The notes below the pieces were generated by a model, which was not told the origin of the DNA, did not search any database, and saw only the letters and a list, made by a program, of their open reading frames with translations. From CBDCYS01 sp965226245 (GTDB lineage: Bacteria; Acidobacteriota; Terriglobia; Bryobacterales; UBA6623), in NCBI GenBank assembly GCA_965226245.1, contig CBDDCL010000015.1:6758001-6822000 (forward strand): a stretch of DNA of 64,000 bases, in the 5' to 3' direction. This document shows positions 53,467 through 62,396 of the stretch, one piece after another; the stretch's first letter is position 1; each line of letters begins with the position of its first letter. The translations under genes were made by a program, and so were the position numbers.

Positions 53467-53850
53467 CTAACGTTTGGATCGGCGTCGAATAGCGCTCAGG
53501 CAGAACTGCCAATAGTCCTCATATTCCGCGTCCGTCATTTCTGATCGCCGGCGCCCGTTGGACCAAATCGCCACGTCGATGTCCACGAGGTCTTCAAGGT
53601 GTCCGAGTGGAGCGGTCCGCGAACTCCAATCGTAGTCGTCGTAATTGAGTTCTTGAAAGATGAAGGGCATGATGCAAGCATCGAGCTTTCGTTTGTCCGG
53701 CAGCGGTAGCCCGTCTTCTTGGACGGTGGCTCGTATGTCAATCAGAAAGTGATACCGCAACGCACCAATTGAACCGGTGCCAGCGTCACCGTCACGGCGG
53801 GCCAACGCTTCGTCGATCATGGTCAGGATGTCGTTGGAATCTAACGGCAT
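53467..53850 (-). CDS. Hypothetical protein, acidic
   Basis: A 127-residue protein starting MPLDSNDILTMIDEALARRD with acidic centre (FQELNYDDYDWSSR, LEDLVDIDVAIWSN) and a basic end (FCLSAIRRRSKR). No motif known to me. The composition and lack of stops support a real gene; the ATG at 53850 is used rather than an upstream one because the extension is not protein-like. No neighbour gives a hint of function. Confidence 0.5.
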   Translation of the reverse strand: MPLDSNDILTMIDEALARRDGDAGTGSIGALRYHFLIDIRATVQEDGLPLPDKRKLDACIMPFIFQELNYDDYDWSSRTAPLGHLEDLVDIDVAIWSNGRRRSEMTDAEYEDYWQFCLSAIRRRSKR

Positions 53851-54225
53851 ATGTGTTCTCGCAAGAGTATAGCGGTTCGGGATGCAACAATCGAGAAGCT
53901 GAGGTGGGCATCCGGAGGAACGGAATTCGCCTTGCGCCCGGAGATGCGCCGTCTTGACACTGCAAAGTGTGGGAGGCGCTGGATATCTGCCCAAGAATCG
54001 CAGTGCCTGCTAAATTCGGAGTCCGCATCACAATGCTCTGGCGAGGTGGATCCCCGCCCGCATGCTTCCAAGATTGCGTCAGACTCGTTTCTCACCAGGT
54101 CGGGGATGTTGTTGCGGCAGTTGGCACAATTCATGGAGTTCGCTCCAGGTGGAAGGATTAACTGCTTGTTGCAGACTGGTTCCTCAACCCCAGCGGCCAT
54201 CTTAGCGCCTTGAATAATAGTTCCT
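53851..54225. other. Region without a supportable gene
   Basis: Frames in this stretch are poorly composed. A CxxC-containing minus-strand frame near 54130 (MNCANCRNNIPDLV) is faintly protein-like but I cannot support it. The zone marks the beginning of a degraded area to 55955. Confidence 0.4.
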
Positions 54226-54480
54226 ATGTCTGCGATGGACCCAGACGACCGGCCGCCATTGGACAACGACGCGTTGATCGAGCGCCTGCGGGCTTGGTTC
54301 AGCAAAGGGCGTTCTCAGCGAGCCCGTTCCTGGTCGTGACGCAGGACGTGACGGATCACCTTCGTCCCGACTACGACGACGGCCTCTACCCGCAGTATGC
54401 CGCCAACCGGAAGGCATTGCAGAAACTTCTGGACCAAGATGCTCGGAGAAACGCTGACTCGCTCGAAGTTCTCACCGAAC
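54226..54480 (+). pseudogene. Frame-broken hypothetical gene
   Basis: ATG at 54226 gives DALIERLRAWFSKGRSQRAR then a stop at 54337; the neighbouring plus frame resumes with PFLVVTQDVTDHLRPDYDDG, LYPQYAANRKALQKLLDQDA and RRNADSLEVLTERRG. Both stretches look like coding sequence, so one gene broken by a frameshift is likely. Family unknown. Confidence 0.35.
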
Positions 54481-54517
54481 GGCGAGGCGCGACGTGGCGC
54501 GGGCCCCCAGGCCTGCC

Positions 54518-54539
54518 GCGCCGGCACTCCTGCCGGCGC
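54518..54539. repeat. CTCC-loop hairpin, family member 4
   Basis: GCGCCGGCA-CTCC-TGCCGGCGC, a perfect 9-bp stem, followed by TTGTGCTGCTC, similar to the tail of the members at 14967 and 42342. Confidence 0.6.
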
Positions 54540-54584
54540 TTGTGCTGCTCACCCAGCACCCAAGATCGAACAGACACTGTGCTC

Positions 54585-54622
54585 GCCGCGCGCAGCAAGC
54601 CGGGCCGCGCGCAGCAAGCCGG
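54585..54622. repeat. Tandem duplication of a 17-bp unit
   Basis: CGCGCGCAGCAAGCCGG occurs twice with two bases between. It lies inside the degraded zone and is further evidence of sequence decay. Confidence 0.6.
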
Positions 54623-54754
54623 AAGGATCAGAGCGGGACCGCTTGCTCTATTGGCGCCGCCGCAAACCGTTCCAAACAGGCGTCGAGAGGAGTCTGTGGG
54701 AATCCAAGGATCGAAGACATCGCAGCATCGTACTCCGAACGCGAACACGAATCA

Positions 54755-55763
54755 CCGTTGAACTTCGGGGCGACCATCGCGCATCTGGAGTCGCGCCGTC
54801 TCGCAATGGGAGGCAGACTCTTAAAGTCGCGCTTGTCAGGCGAATGGGTGACGGAGCCATTGACATCCGAGCAGATCGGGGGACTTAAGGAACGGCTTTC
54901 GAAAGGACTGGAGCAGGGTGCGGTCGGAATCGGCATGCATACACACCCGGTGCGACGCCTGAGGAGCTCGAGGCGGTTTTTGATGTGCCGGCGAGACACA
55001 ATGCCGCCTGCTATGTCCATATGCGCACGAACGATCAGGACGTCAGCAATCTGAAAGAGGTGCTGTCACCGGCACGGCACTACGGCGCGCAACTCCACAT
55101 TGTCCATCTCAATAGCAGTGGCCGCGACCGCGCCCCAGACTATCTTGCCGGCATCCGCACGGCCCAGGCCGAGGGAATCGATGTGACAACAGAGTGCTAT
55201 CCGTATAACCGCGGTTCTTCCTACATCGATTCGCACGCATTCGACGACTGGGAGACGATGTCGGACGAAGAGATCGGCCAGCACATCTGGGTTCAGACCG
55301 GAGAGACCTGACCCGCGAGACGTTCGCGAAGTACCGGACACTTGGCGGCTTGATCATGAGCCCAGCGAGCTACAGCGAAGAGTCCGTCAAGGACCTGGTC
55401 GCCCACCCGATGGTAATGATCGCGAGCGACGGGATGTGGTTAACCGATCGTAAGGCGCACCCAAGAACTTTCGGAACCTACGCTCGTGTCCTCGGCCGCT
55501 ACGTTCGCGAGCAACGGGCGCTCGGCCTCATGGACGCCCTCAAAAAGATGACTGTGCTTCCCGCCGACCGGCTCTCGAAGCGGGTTCCGTCAATGAAGAA
55601 GAAGGGCCGGGTTCAGGTGGGCGCCGACGCCGACAATGTAGTCTTTGATCCGGAGACGATCATCGACCGGGCGACTTACCAAGACCCGGCGCAATACTCG
55701 ACCGGAATCGACCACGTTGTTGTGAACGGGACCGTAACGACGCTGCAGATACTTGCACTGCAA
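54755..55763 (+). pseudogene. N-acyl-D-amino-acid deacylase (D-aminoacylase), frameshifted
   Basis: Three frames in order give one family. Frame one (54755-54946): ATIAHLESRRLAMG, LKERLSKGLEQGAVGIGM. Frame two (about 54949-55311): PGATPEELEAVFDVPARHNA, YVHMRTND, LHIVHLNSSGRDRAPDYL, VTTECYPYNRGSSYID. Frame three (about 55309 on): RETFAKYRTLGGLIMSPASY, MIASDGMWLTD, GRVQVGADADNVVFDPETI, GIDHVVVNG. These are D-aminoacylase / D-glutamate deacylase motifs (zinc His, ASDG Asp). At least two frameshifts break it and the N-terminal third is missing, so it is a pseudogene unless sequencing errors are involved. Confidence 0.75.
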
Positions 55764-55955
55764 GCTGGCGCCGAGATGCTGACTCAGCGCACGCCGTTCG
55801 AGGCAGCCTACGAACAGGTGATCGCATACGGGATCTTGAACGAAGAGCCGGAGCCGGTCACGGCGCAGCGCGGCGGTCTCCCGGTGGAGATCGATCAAGT
55901 CATCAGCAAGACTCTGGCCAAAGGGCGGGAGGACCGTTACCAACAGGCTTCCTGA
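55764..55955 (+). pseudogene. Ser/Thr protein kinase C-terminal fragment fused to the deacylase remnant
   Basis: In the same frame as the deacylase tail, sequence switches to GAEMLTQRTPFEAAYEQVIA, then ILNEEPEPVTAQRGGLPVEI, DQVISKTLAKGREDRYQQAS and stop. YEMLTGRTPFE, ILNEEP and KALAKxxxxRYQ are the end of the PknB-type kinase domain as found in Acidobacteria. Only the last 60 residues remain. The fusion arose by a deletion or rearrangement. Confidence 0.7.
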
Positions 55956-56057
55956 TGATGACAACGGCGGTTAATCAGTAGCCGCGAACAATCTCGACAA
56001 GCCTGGCTTGCGATTGCAGTACTGACAAATTAGCGGTCTCTCTGGCAGCATGTCCGT

Positions 56058-58475
56058 GTGAAAAATCTCTGCCAACGATTTCGCTTCCCGCCTTCAATCA
56101 TTCGACATACCGTTTGGCGCTACAATCGCACTGTGGCTCCGCTTTTCTCGTTGGCAGTGTGGATTGTGCTCGCCGGCATTTCGATCGGGTCGGCCCAAGT
56201 GAGTCAAGGGACTACTGACGGCGAGTGGCGTGCCTACGGCGCCGACAAGGCAGGCACCAAGTACTCTCCCCTCGATCAGATCGATAGAGCCAACTTCAGC
56301 GATCTCAAGATCGCCTGGCGCTGGCAGTCCGTTGACGGCTTTCTGAGCAAGACCACGGCCGGCGGCGGCGAGTGGTGGTCATCCCGTGATGCCATCGTTG
56401 AGCGGCTGGAGCAAGAAACGCCGAATCTGTATCGCGAGCAGCACACGCCGAACTACTCGAGTTTTCAGGCCACGCCGCTGATGATCGGCGGGGTGCTCTA
56501 CTTCAATACGCCGCTTTCGCAGGGCGTGGCGGTGGACGCCCGCACCGGAAAAACCCTCTGGGTCTTCAACCCGAAGAGCTACGAAGAAGGCACCACGTCC
56601 ATGACGGTCACCTGGCGCCAGCGCGGCGTGGCCTACTGGACCGATGGCGACCGAGAACGGATACTCTGGGGCACCGGCAGCGGTGATCTGATCTGCGTGA
56701 ATGCCAAGACCGGCCACCCGTGTGCGGACTTCGGCCTCAATGGCCGGATCGACCTCACGCAGCGGCTGCCGCGCGCCGGCCGCTCAAAGCGCGACTATCT
56801 CAATGCCATGCTCTACTCGGTGCAGTCGCCGCCCATTGTCGTGGGCAATGTCGTCATCCACGGCTCCTCCATCGCGGACCGGCGCATTAACAAAGAGGCT
56901 GTGGCGGGCTGGGTGCGGGCCTGGGACGTCCGAACAGGCGAACACATGTGGGATTTCCACACGGTGCCTCAGGCGGGCGAAGAGGGCGTGGAAACTTGGG
57001 AGAACGACTCCTGGACCTATTCCGGCAACGCCAACGTGTGGACCTACTTGAGCGCCGACGAGGAGCTCGGTTACGTCTACCTGCCGACGGGCACGGCGAC
57101 CAACGATTACTACGGCGGGCACCGGCCCGGCGACAATCTGTTCGCCGAGAGCATCGTCTGCGTGGACGCCAAGACCGGCAAGAAAGTCTGGCATTTTCAG
57201 GCCGTCCATCACGGCCTTTGGGACTACGACTTTCCGACAGCGCCGAACCTGCTGGACATAACGGTTGACGGCAAACAGATCAAGGCGCTGGCGCAGGTGA
57301 GCAAGCAGGGCTTCCTCTACGCCTTCAACCGGGTGACCGGAGAACCGATCTGGCCGATCGAGGAGCGGCCAGTCGCCACCGACACCAATTTTCCCGGAGA
57401 GGCGCCTTCGCCGACCCAGCCGTTCCCGACACGGCCCGCCCCCTTCGAGTACCAGGGCGTGGTGGAAGACGACCTGGCGGACTTCACCCCTCAGATACGG
57501 CAGATGGCCCTCGAGGCGGTCAAGGGCTTCCGGCTCGGTCCGCTCTACACGCCGCAGATGCTTGCGGATGGTACGACGAAGGGTCTTTTGTTCAGGCCGC
57601 CGGGCGGCGGCGCGGCCAGTTGGTCGGGCGCCGCGGTCGACCCGGAGACCGGCATGCTCTACGTGCCGTCGCGAAACAGTGCGGGCGTGATGGCGTTCTA
57701 TCAACCTGAGGGCGGAACTCTCGACTATACCCATGGCGCGCCGGAGGCCGCACGGCTCTCCGGCCGGGCCGGACGAGCTGCGCCGAGCATGCCGCACGGC
57801 CTGCCGCTGCTGAAACCGCCCTACTCTCGAATGACAGCCATTGACATGAATACGGGAGAGCATGTCTGGATGACGCCACTCGGCGATGGCGATCGGATCC
57901 GCAATCATCCCATGTTGAGAGATCTGAATCTGCCGCCCCTCGGCGGCGATGGTCGCGGCAATCCTTTACTGACGAAAACGCTCCTCATCACCGCGCTTTC
58001 GGCCGGCGGCGGCGGCGGCGGCCCGCGATTGGTCGCGTATGACAAAGCGACTGGTGAGGAGCTCGCGTCCGTGGACCTGCCACGTGGCGCCATTGGCACG
58101 CCGATGACCTATATGCTCGACGGCAAGCAGTACATCGCGTTGACGATCGGAGGTTCTCCGCCTGAACTCATCTCTTTCGCGCTGCCTGAAGGTTCGGACG
58201 CTGCCGGTGGCGACACACAGGATCAGGCCACGCTCGGGCAGAGTGTGTTTGTTCACTCATGTGCCGCCTGCCACTCCGACAAGCCAGGCGAAGTTTCCGG
58301 GCACAGTGCCGCGCCCGCGCTTATCGGCGAGGGCTTCAGATTCCGCTGGGCCGATTCCTCGACCGCCGATCTCCTTAATACCGTCAGGCAGACCATGCCA
58401 CCCGCCGCACCGAACAGCTTGAGTGCTGAGGAGTATGCGGCTGTGACCGCCTACTTGTTGCATCTCAACGAGTAG
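56058..58475 (+). CDS. PQQ-dependent dehydrogenase with C-terminal cytochrome c domain
   Basis: An 805-residue quinoprotein. A signal region (VAPLFSLAVWIVLAGISIGS) is preceded by 25 polar residues; start GTG 56058 or GTG near 56133. The eight-bladed propeller shows W-motif repeats: DGEWRAYGADKAGTKYSPLD, ARTGKTLWVFNPKSY, DVRTGEHMWDFHTVPQ, DAKTGKKVWHFQAVHHGLWD, and the catalytic region GHRPGDNLFAESIVC. C-terminus: CAACH about residue 735 binds haem c (with distal Met in TVRQTMPPAAPNS). It oxidises sugars or alcohols in the periplasm and hands electrons to its own cytochrome. Substrate unknown; the MeOH-dehydrogenase Cys-Cys ring is not obvious. Confidence 0.92.
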   Translation: MKNLCQRFRFPPSIIRHTVWRYNRTVAPLFSLAVWIVLAGISIGSAQVSQGTTDGEWRAYGADKAGTKYSPLDQIDRANFSDLKIAWRWQSVDGFLSKTTAGGGEWWSSRDAIVERLEQETPNLYREQHTPNYSSFQATPLMIGGVLYFNTPLSQGVAVDARTGKTLWVFNPKSYEEGTTSMTVTWRQRGVAYWTDGDRERILWGTGSGDLICVNAKTGHPCADFGLNGRIDLTQRLPRAGRSKRDYLNAMLYSVQSPPIVVGNVVIHGSSIADRRINKEAVAGWVRAWDVRTGEHMWDFHTVPQAGEEGVETWENDSWTYSGNANVWTYLSADEELGYVYLPTGTATNDYYGGHRPGDNLFAESIVCVDAKTGKKVWHFQAVHHGLWDYDFPTAPNLLDITVDGKQIKALAQVSKQGFLYAFNRVTGEPIWPIEERPVATDTNFPGEAPSPTQPFPTRPAPFEYQGVVEDDLADFTPQIRQMALEAVKGFRLGPLYTPQMLADGTTKGLLFRPPGGGAASWSGAAVDPETGMLYVPSRNSAGVMAFYQPEGGTLDYTHGAPEAARLSGRAGRAAPSMPHGLPLLKPPYSRMTAIDMNTGEHVWMTPLGDGDRIRNHPMLRDLNLPPLGGDGRGNPLLTKTLLITALSAGGGGGGPRLVAYDKATGEELASVDLPRGAIGTPMTYMLDGKQYIALTIGGSPPELISFALPEGSDAAGGDTQDQATLGQSVFVHSCAACHSDKPGEVSGHSAAPALIGEGFRFRWADSSTADLLNTVRQTMPPAAPNSLSAEEYAAVTAYLLHLNE

Positions 58476-59024
58476 GGTCACCACCTTGCGGTTGGGCGTC
58501 AATCAACGCCTTGATCGTGGGTTCAAGCCATTTACCAGTTGCGGGAGAGCGGGTGTATGGGCCACTGAGAGAGGGGGCTTCCTGATCGAGAGATTTTCAC
58601 CCAGGGTTCCGCTTCCGCTGCACCCTTGGGCCGGGAAATAGGGGACAGAGCCCATCGGGCGGCCGAGGCGGCACATAGATGTTTGGTCCTAACGCGGACG
58701 AGCCGCAACCAAAGAGGAGCGCGGCCACTATCGGATGGAGCGCATTGAAGCGGCTAACCCCTCCCTCACGGTCGGGGCTCCGAATCTGGCTCCCGAATTT
58801 TCTGCCATGTTTTGCAAGGATTTCACCATAGAGGGCACCACGAGGGAGCGGGGTTACTGCGTCAAACCCTTGAGAGCACTTGACAGATACCTTTCATGGA
58901 TGTCCCCGATTTTCTAAGCTAAAACTGGCGCCTGGAGGTCGGCGCCGCAGGCAAGAACGCCGGCGCTCCTCGTCACAAAATTTAGTCCCAGGCACTGGCT
59001 AAGCGGTGCTAGAATCAAGGGCCT
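58476..59024. other. Intergenic region with dispersed repeat copy C
   Basis: No gene. Holds repeat copy C (58695-58808). The 3' part reads GATGTCCCCGATTTTCTAAG, similar to GATGTCCCCGACTTCCTGAG at 33428 after etfA, perhaps another short repeat family. Confidence 0.5.
58695..58808 (+). repeat. Dispersed intergenic repeat, copy C
   Basis: Contains GAGCCGCAACCAAAGAGGAG, CGGCCACTATCGGATGGAGC, GAAGCGGCTAACCCCTCCCT, CACGGTCGGGGCTCC, then TCTGGCTCCCGAATTTTCTG. Longest copy; matches B in the right three-quarters and A in the left two-thirds. Confidence 0.8.
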
Positions 59025-60359
59025 GTGCGTCTCGCTCGCAGATCTCTCGGCTGGCTGCTGGCCTGCTCAGCGGGTATTGCAGCGGCTCAGGACCTGGCTG
59101 TCGTTTCCAGCGCGACTTTCCGGTTTGGGCCGCTGGCGCCCGACCTTGTCGCGAGCGCTTTTGGGGTGAACCTCGCAGCCTCCCGGTCCGGCGCAGTTCC
59201 GCTGCCTCTTCCCACGGAACTGGTGGGGACCTCGGTACGGGTCACTGACAGCACGGGAGCCGAATTCCTTTGCGGCTTGTACTTCGCTTCAGCGGGTCAA
59301 CTTAATTTTGTCCTGCCAAGCGGTGTCGCCCTCGGGCCTGCTGTCGTAACGGTTCTGCGAGAGGCTGAAGAGGTTGCCTCCGGCCCGATCAGGATCGAGG
59401 GTGTAGCGCCTGGGTTCTACACCACGCGATCGAGTCTGGGGTTCGGCGCGATGTTTCGGATTGCGGCAGACGGCGCGCAGTCGACGGAAAACTTGTTGGA
59501 AGTCGTCGACGGAGAGGTCCGTACAAAGCTTTTTTCGATGGGCCCCAGCGGCGACCGGTTGTTGTTGGTGCTGCTGGGCACCGGCTACCGCGGGAGCGAG
59601 GTTACCGAGTTGCGGGTCGGAAGCGCTTTCTTGGAAAGCAACACGATCTCGACGGTGTTTCACGGCGAGCTGCAAGGGCTCCCGGGCATCGACCAAGTGA
59701 TTTCGAACGTGCTTCCGCGCCGTTTGGAGGACTTCGGAGGCGGCCTTCGCGACGTTCGGATGTATGCAACCGCGCCGGGTGCGGATTCTCCTCGCGAATC
59801 GAACATCGCCAAGGTGGGTTTCGCGCCGAATCCCGATGCGCCGGTCCTGACGCGCGCTGCCGTCAGCGGAGAGCAGCGCTCAAACGGCGGCGTACGCATC
59901 CGCTGGTCGATCGATTTCGAGGACCGCGACGCGGACTTGGGGCCGCTCCGCCTGCATCTCCTCTTGACCGCCGAAGCCGGTTTCTGCTTGACGCGGCTGG
60001 AAGACGACGGCGTTCCCGGACAAAGCTCGGGGACCTACACGGGGCAGTTGAATTCGAACACCGGAGACGAGATCGGTTCCGTTCGGCGCGCGGACGTCAG
60101 CCTCCGCGACGAAGCCGGGCACAACAGCGCCTTTTACACAGCGGAACTTTCCGGAGACGCGTCGTGGCGAGTGCCCTGCGCCTTCTTCATCAAGCGTTTC
60201 GGCGTTCCCTCCCCCGTCATGCTGGGGCCGTCGCCGCAACTATTGGAACAGGTTGAGGGCTTCATATCCCGTTTCGACTCTCCACCCGGCGGCCTTGCGG
60301 AGCCGTCGCCGGAAGTCTTGGAAAAGGTGCGGGAGTTGATTCGAAAGCAGGCTTATTAA
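59025..60359 (+). CDS. Secreted TIGR03437-type protein
   Basis: A 444-residue exported protein (GTG start; signal RRSLGWLLACSAGIAAAQ). Residues about 25-230 follow the Solibacter-type TIGR03437 domain: VVSSATFRFGPLAPDLVASA, FGVNLAAS, LPTELVGTSVRVTDSTGAE, YFASAGQLNFVLPSGVALGP, VLLGTGYRGSEVTELRVG. The second half (RSNGGVRIRWSIDFEDRD, LRLHLLLTAEAGFCLTRL) is a predicted beta-sandwich of unknown type. This family is very expanded in Bryobacterales/Solibacter, usually at the end of large surface proteins. One base separates its stop from the next gene, so they form an operon. Confidence 0.85.
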   Translation: MRLARRSLGWLLACSAGIAAAQDLAVVSSATFRFGPLAPDLVASAFGVNLAASRSGAVPLPLPTELVGTSVRVTDSTGAEFLCGLYFASAGQLNFVLPSGVALGPAVVTVLREAEEVASGPIRIEGVAPGFYTTRSSLGFGAMFRIAADGAQSTENLLEVVDGEVRTKLFSMGPSGDRLLLVLLGTGYRGSEVTELRVGSAFLESNTISTVFHGELQGLPGIDQVISNVLPRRLEDFGGGLRDVRMYATAPGADSPRESNIAKVGFAPNPDAPVLTRAAVSGEQRSNGGVRIRWSIDFEDRDADLGPLRLHLLLTAEAGFCLTRLEDDGVPGQSSGTYTGQLNSNTGDEIGSVRRADVSLRDEAGHNSAFYTAELSGDASWRVPCAFFIKRFGVPSPVMLGPSPQLLEQVEGFISRFDSPPGGLAEPSPEVLEKVRELIRKQAY

Positions 60360-60360
60360 G

Positions 60361-61356
60361 ATGATGACGAAAATTCGCTTCACACAGTTTTCCGTGGCGG
60401 CCTTCTTACTGGCCCGCTTGACTTGCGCGGCCGCGGCCGATCTCGAGTCGGTCACCTATTCGCCCGACATCACGGTGCTGCTGGGGTCAAGGACCGTAGT
60501 GGACCACGAAGTCGTCCGCGAGCGGGGAGGCAACTTCCGGCGGCGCTTGATCGCGGGCAGCGCCAACGACGTGGACGCTTTCCATCGCTTCGATGATGGC
60601 AGCGTCTTGTTCTCGCTGGGAGTTGCGACCGTTGCGAACGGACAGTTCACCCGGCCGGGAGACATTCTCTCCGCCGACTCCCAGGGCGTGCAAATCGTTC
60701 TGGACAGCCGGGCGTTGGGCGTGCCCGAGGGAGCTAACGCCGACGCCGTCAGCATCGATCCTGAGACGGGCGCGTTGTTGGTGTCCTTCGACATTACAGT
60801 GAAGCTCGGCGACCGTGTGTTCGCCGATGAAGACATCATTAGCTTTCTAGGGAACAGGTTCCGCATGGCCGTCGATGTGTCGCAGTTGGGAATCGACGAA
60901 TCCCTCGACCTGGACGCGCTGCACGTCGAGGGTGGCGCGCCCACTTTGGTGTATATGTCCTTCGACGGCAGCGGCAGGGTCGGCAACGTCAGTTTCGACG
61001 ACGAAGACGTGCTCGAGTTTGACGGACAAACGTTGCGGCTGGCTTACGACGGCTCCGAGCGTTTCGAGGGTTGGAAGCCGGGCGACCTCGACGCTCTCTA
61101 TGTGGTTGTCGAGCAGGACGAGCCGCCTCCCCCGCCGCCCATGCAAGAGGTGCGGGGAGACCTCGACGGCGATCGCGACGTTGACCAGGCCGACTACCGC
61201 ATCCTGACCCGATCGATCGGCCGCTGCGCGGGCGACGAAGGGTTCGCCGCCGCGGCGGACTTCAACCAGGACGGCTGCGTCACGCGGAGCGACGCGGACA
61301 TCTGGTTCGACCACTTCGTGACCTTCCTGATCCAACAGAATGGGGTATTTAGTTGA
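60361..61356 (+). CDS. Secreted protein with dockerin-like C-terminal domain; last residues changed by IS insertion
   Basis: A 331-residue exported protein. Signal region FSVAAFLLARLTCAAAAD. Residues about 30-250 carry repeated DADAF/GDxxFxDEDI-like motifs (GVATVANGQFTRPGDILSAD, LGDRVFADEDIISFLGNRF, GNVSFDDEDVLEFDGQTLRL), a regular repeat of unknown fold. A Pro-rich linker (EPPPPPPMQE) leads to a dockerin-type module: GDLDGDRDVDQADYRILTRS and DFNQDGCVTRSDADIWFDHF, two calcium-loop repeats. The present C-terminus NGVFS is read from the IS. Without it the gene ends ILSNGVLQ and its TGA overlaps the ATG of the following gene. Confidence 0.85.
   Translation: MMTKIRFTQFSVAAFLLARLTCAAAADLESVTYSPDITVLLGSRTVVDHEVVRERGGNFRRRLIAGSANDVDAFHRFDDGSVLFSLGVATVANGQFTRPGDILSADSQGVQIVLDSRALGVPEGANADAVSIDPETGALLVSFDITVKLGDRVFADEDIISFLGNRFRMAVDVSQLGIDESLDLDALHVEGGAPTLVYMSFDGSGRVGNVSFDDEDVLEFDGQTLRLAYDGSERFEGWKPGDLDALYVVVEQDEPPPPPPMQEVRGDLDGDRDVDQADYRILTRSIGRCAGDEGFAAAADFNQDGCVTRSDADIWFDHFVTFLIQQNGVFS
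61332..61339. repeat. Target-site duplication, left copy (CCAACAGA)
   Basis: CCAACAGA at 61332-61339 and again at 62367-62374 flank the second IS copy directly. Confirms an 8-bp duplication on transposition. Confidence 0.9.
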
Positions 61357-62366
61357 CTCCAGTAGCCACTACATCTTGGGGGTGGGGGTGCCGGCCCTGG
61401 TGGCCTCGACCATTGTCTTATAGGGAGCAGGGTCGGCGGCGACCGCCTGCTGGAGGAGGCGATAGAAAAGTTTGCCGCGCGACCGTGAGGTCCGCCGGTT
61501 GAAGCGGAACGTGAACTCGTCCAGGTAGTAGTCCAAATACTCGTGACTGACAGCCCCCTGGTGGGTCCCCAACAGCCAGCGCTTTAGCAGAGAGGCGACA
61601 CGATGGACTCTCGGCAGCAGCTTACTCGCCGATTGCCGCTTCCCGCGCAGCACGGTGACTTCATGGCGGTATCCTTTGTTCTCCAATCCCGCATAGCCTT
61701 CCCAGCCGTCGGTGTGCACGAGGCTGCCAGGTTGGATAGCTTCTTCGACAAAGGCTTCCAAGCTCGCCGCTGAGGCATCCGCGATCCGACGGAGCCGGAT
61801 GCGACCCATACCGCGCCCATCCTCCTCGGCAGCAACCGCAACTAACGCTTTGCCAACCATTTCGCGACCTCGGACGCCCTCTTCGACTCCGCCCACATAC
61901 GTTTCGTCCACCTCCACCCGGCCGACCAGCCGATTGCGACCGGGGCGCACCATGGCGCGGCGGAACTTGTGCAGCCAGGTCCAGGCGGTTACATAGCTAC
62001 CCAAACCCAAGACCCGCTGCAACTCCAGCGCGCTGGCCCCGCCTTTTTGCGTTGTCACCCACCAAGCCGCCCGGAACCACAACGTCAAGGGCTTGCGGGT
62101 GTCCTGGAAAATCGTGCCCGCCGTCACCGAGGCCTGGTAACCGCAGTCGGCGCAGAGCAGCAGATTGCGTTTGCTGGCCCATGAGGACTGGATCCCACAG
62201 CGCGGGCACACGAACCCCTCCGGCCAGCGCAGCTTCAGCAGGTACTCCCGGCACGCCTCCTCGGTCGAGAATCGAGCTTCCAACTCGACGAGGTTTCGGG
62301 GGTAGTCCTCCTTCATGCCCCCAACCACAACATATTGTGGCTACTGGAGTCAACTAAATACCCCAT
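61340..62366 (-). mobile_element. IS1595-family (ISXO2-like) insertion sequence, copy 2
   Basis: A 1,027-bp element with the same terminal inverted repeats and apparently the same sequence as 4387-5413. It is inserted at the 3' end of the dockerin-like gene. Its left end supplies a new stop codon (TTAGTTGA region) to that gene. Confidence 0.95.
61369..62328 (-). CDS. ISXO2-like transposase (copy 2)
   Basis: Identical 319-residue transposase to copy 1: zinc ribbon CPRCG and CADCGY, catalytic VDETYVGG and HTDGWEGY. Intact. It reads opposite to the secreted-protein operon it interrupts, so it is unlikely to drive the downstream genes. Two identical active copies in 57 kb show that the element has moved recently. 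Confidence 0.95.
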   Translation of the reverse strand: MVGGMKEDYPRNLVELEARFSTEEACREYLLKLRWPEGFVCPRCGIQSSWASKRNLLLCADCGYQASVTAGTIFQDTRKPLTLWFRAAWWVTTQKGGASALELQRVLGLGSYVTAWTWLHKFRRAMVRPGRNRLVGRVEVDETYVGGVEEGVRGREMVGKALVAVAAEEDGRGMGRIRLRRIADASAASLEAFVEEAIQPGSLVHTDGWEGYAGLENKGYRHEVTVLRGKRQSASKLLPRVHRVASLLKRWLLGTHQGAVSHEYLDYYLDEFTFRFNRRTSRSRGKLFYRLLQQAVAADPAPYKTMVEATRAGTPTPKM

Positions 62367-62396
62367 CCAACAGATTCTTTCCAACGGAGTTCTGCA

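Noticed and set aside
56784..57908. 374-codon minus-strand frame opposite the quinoprotein gene
   Set aside because: Arg/Val/His-rich mirror of the PQQ dehydrogenase; no independent evidence.
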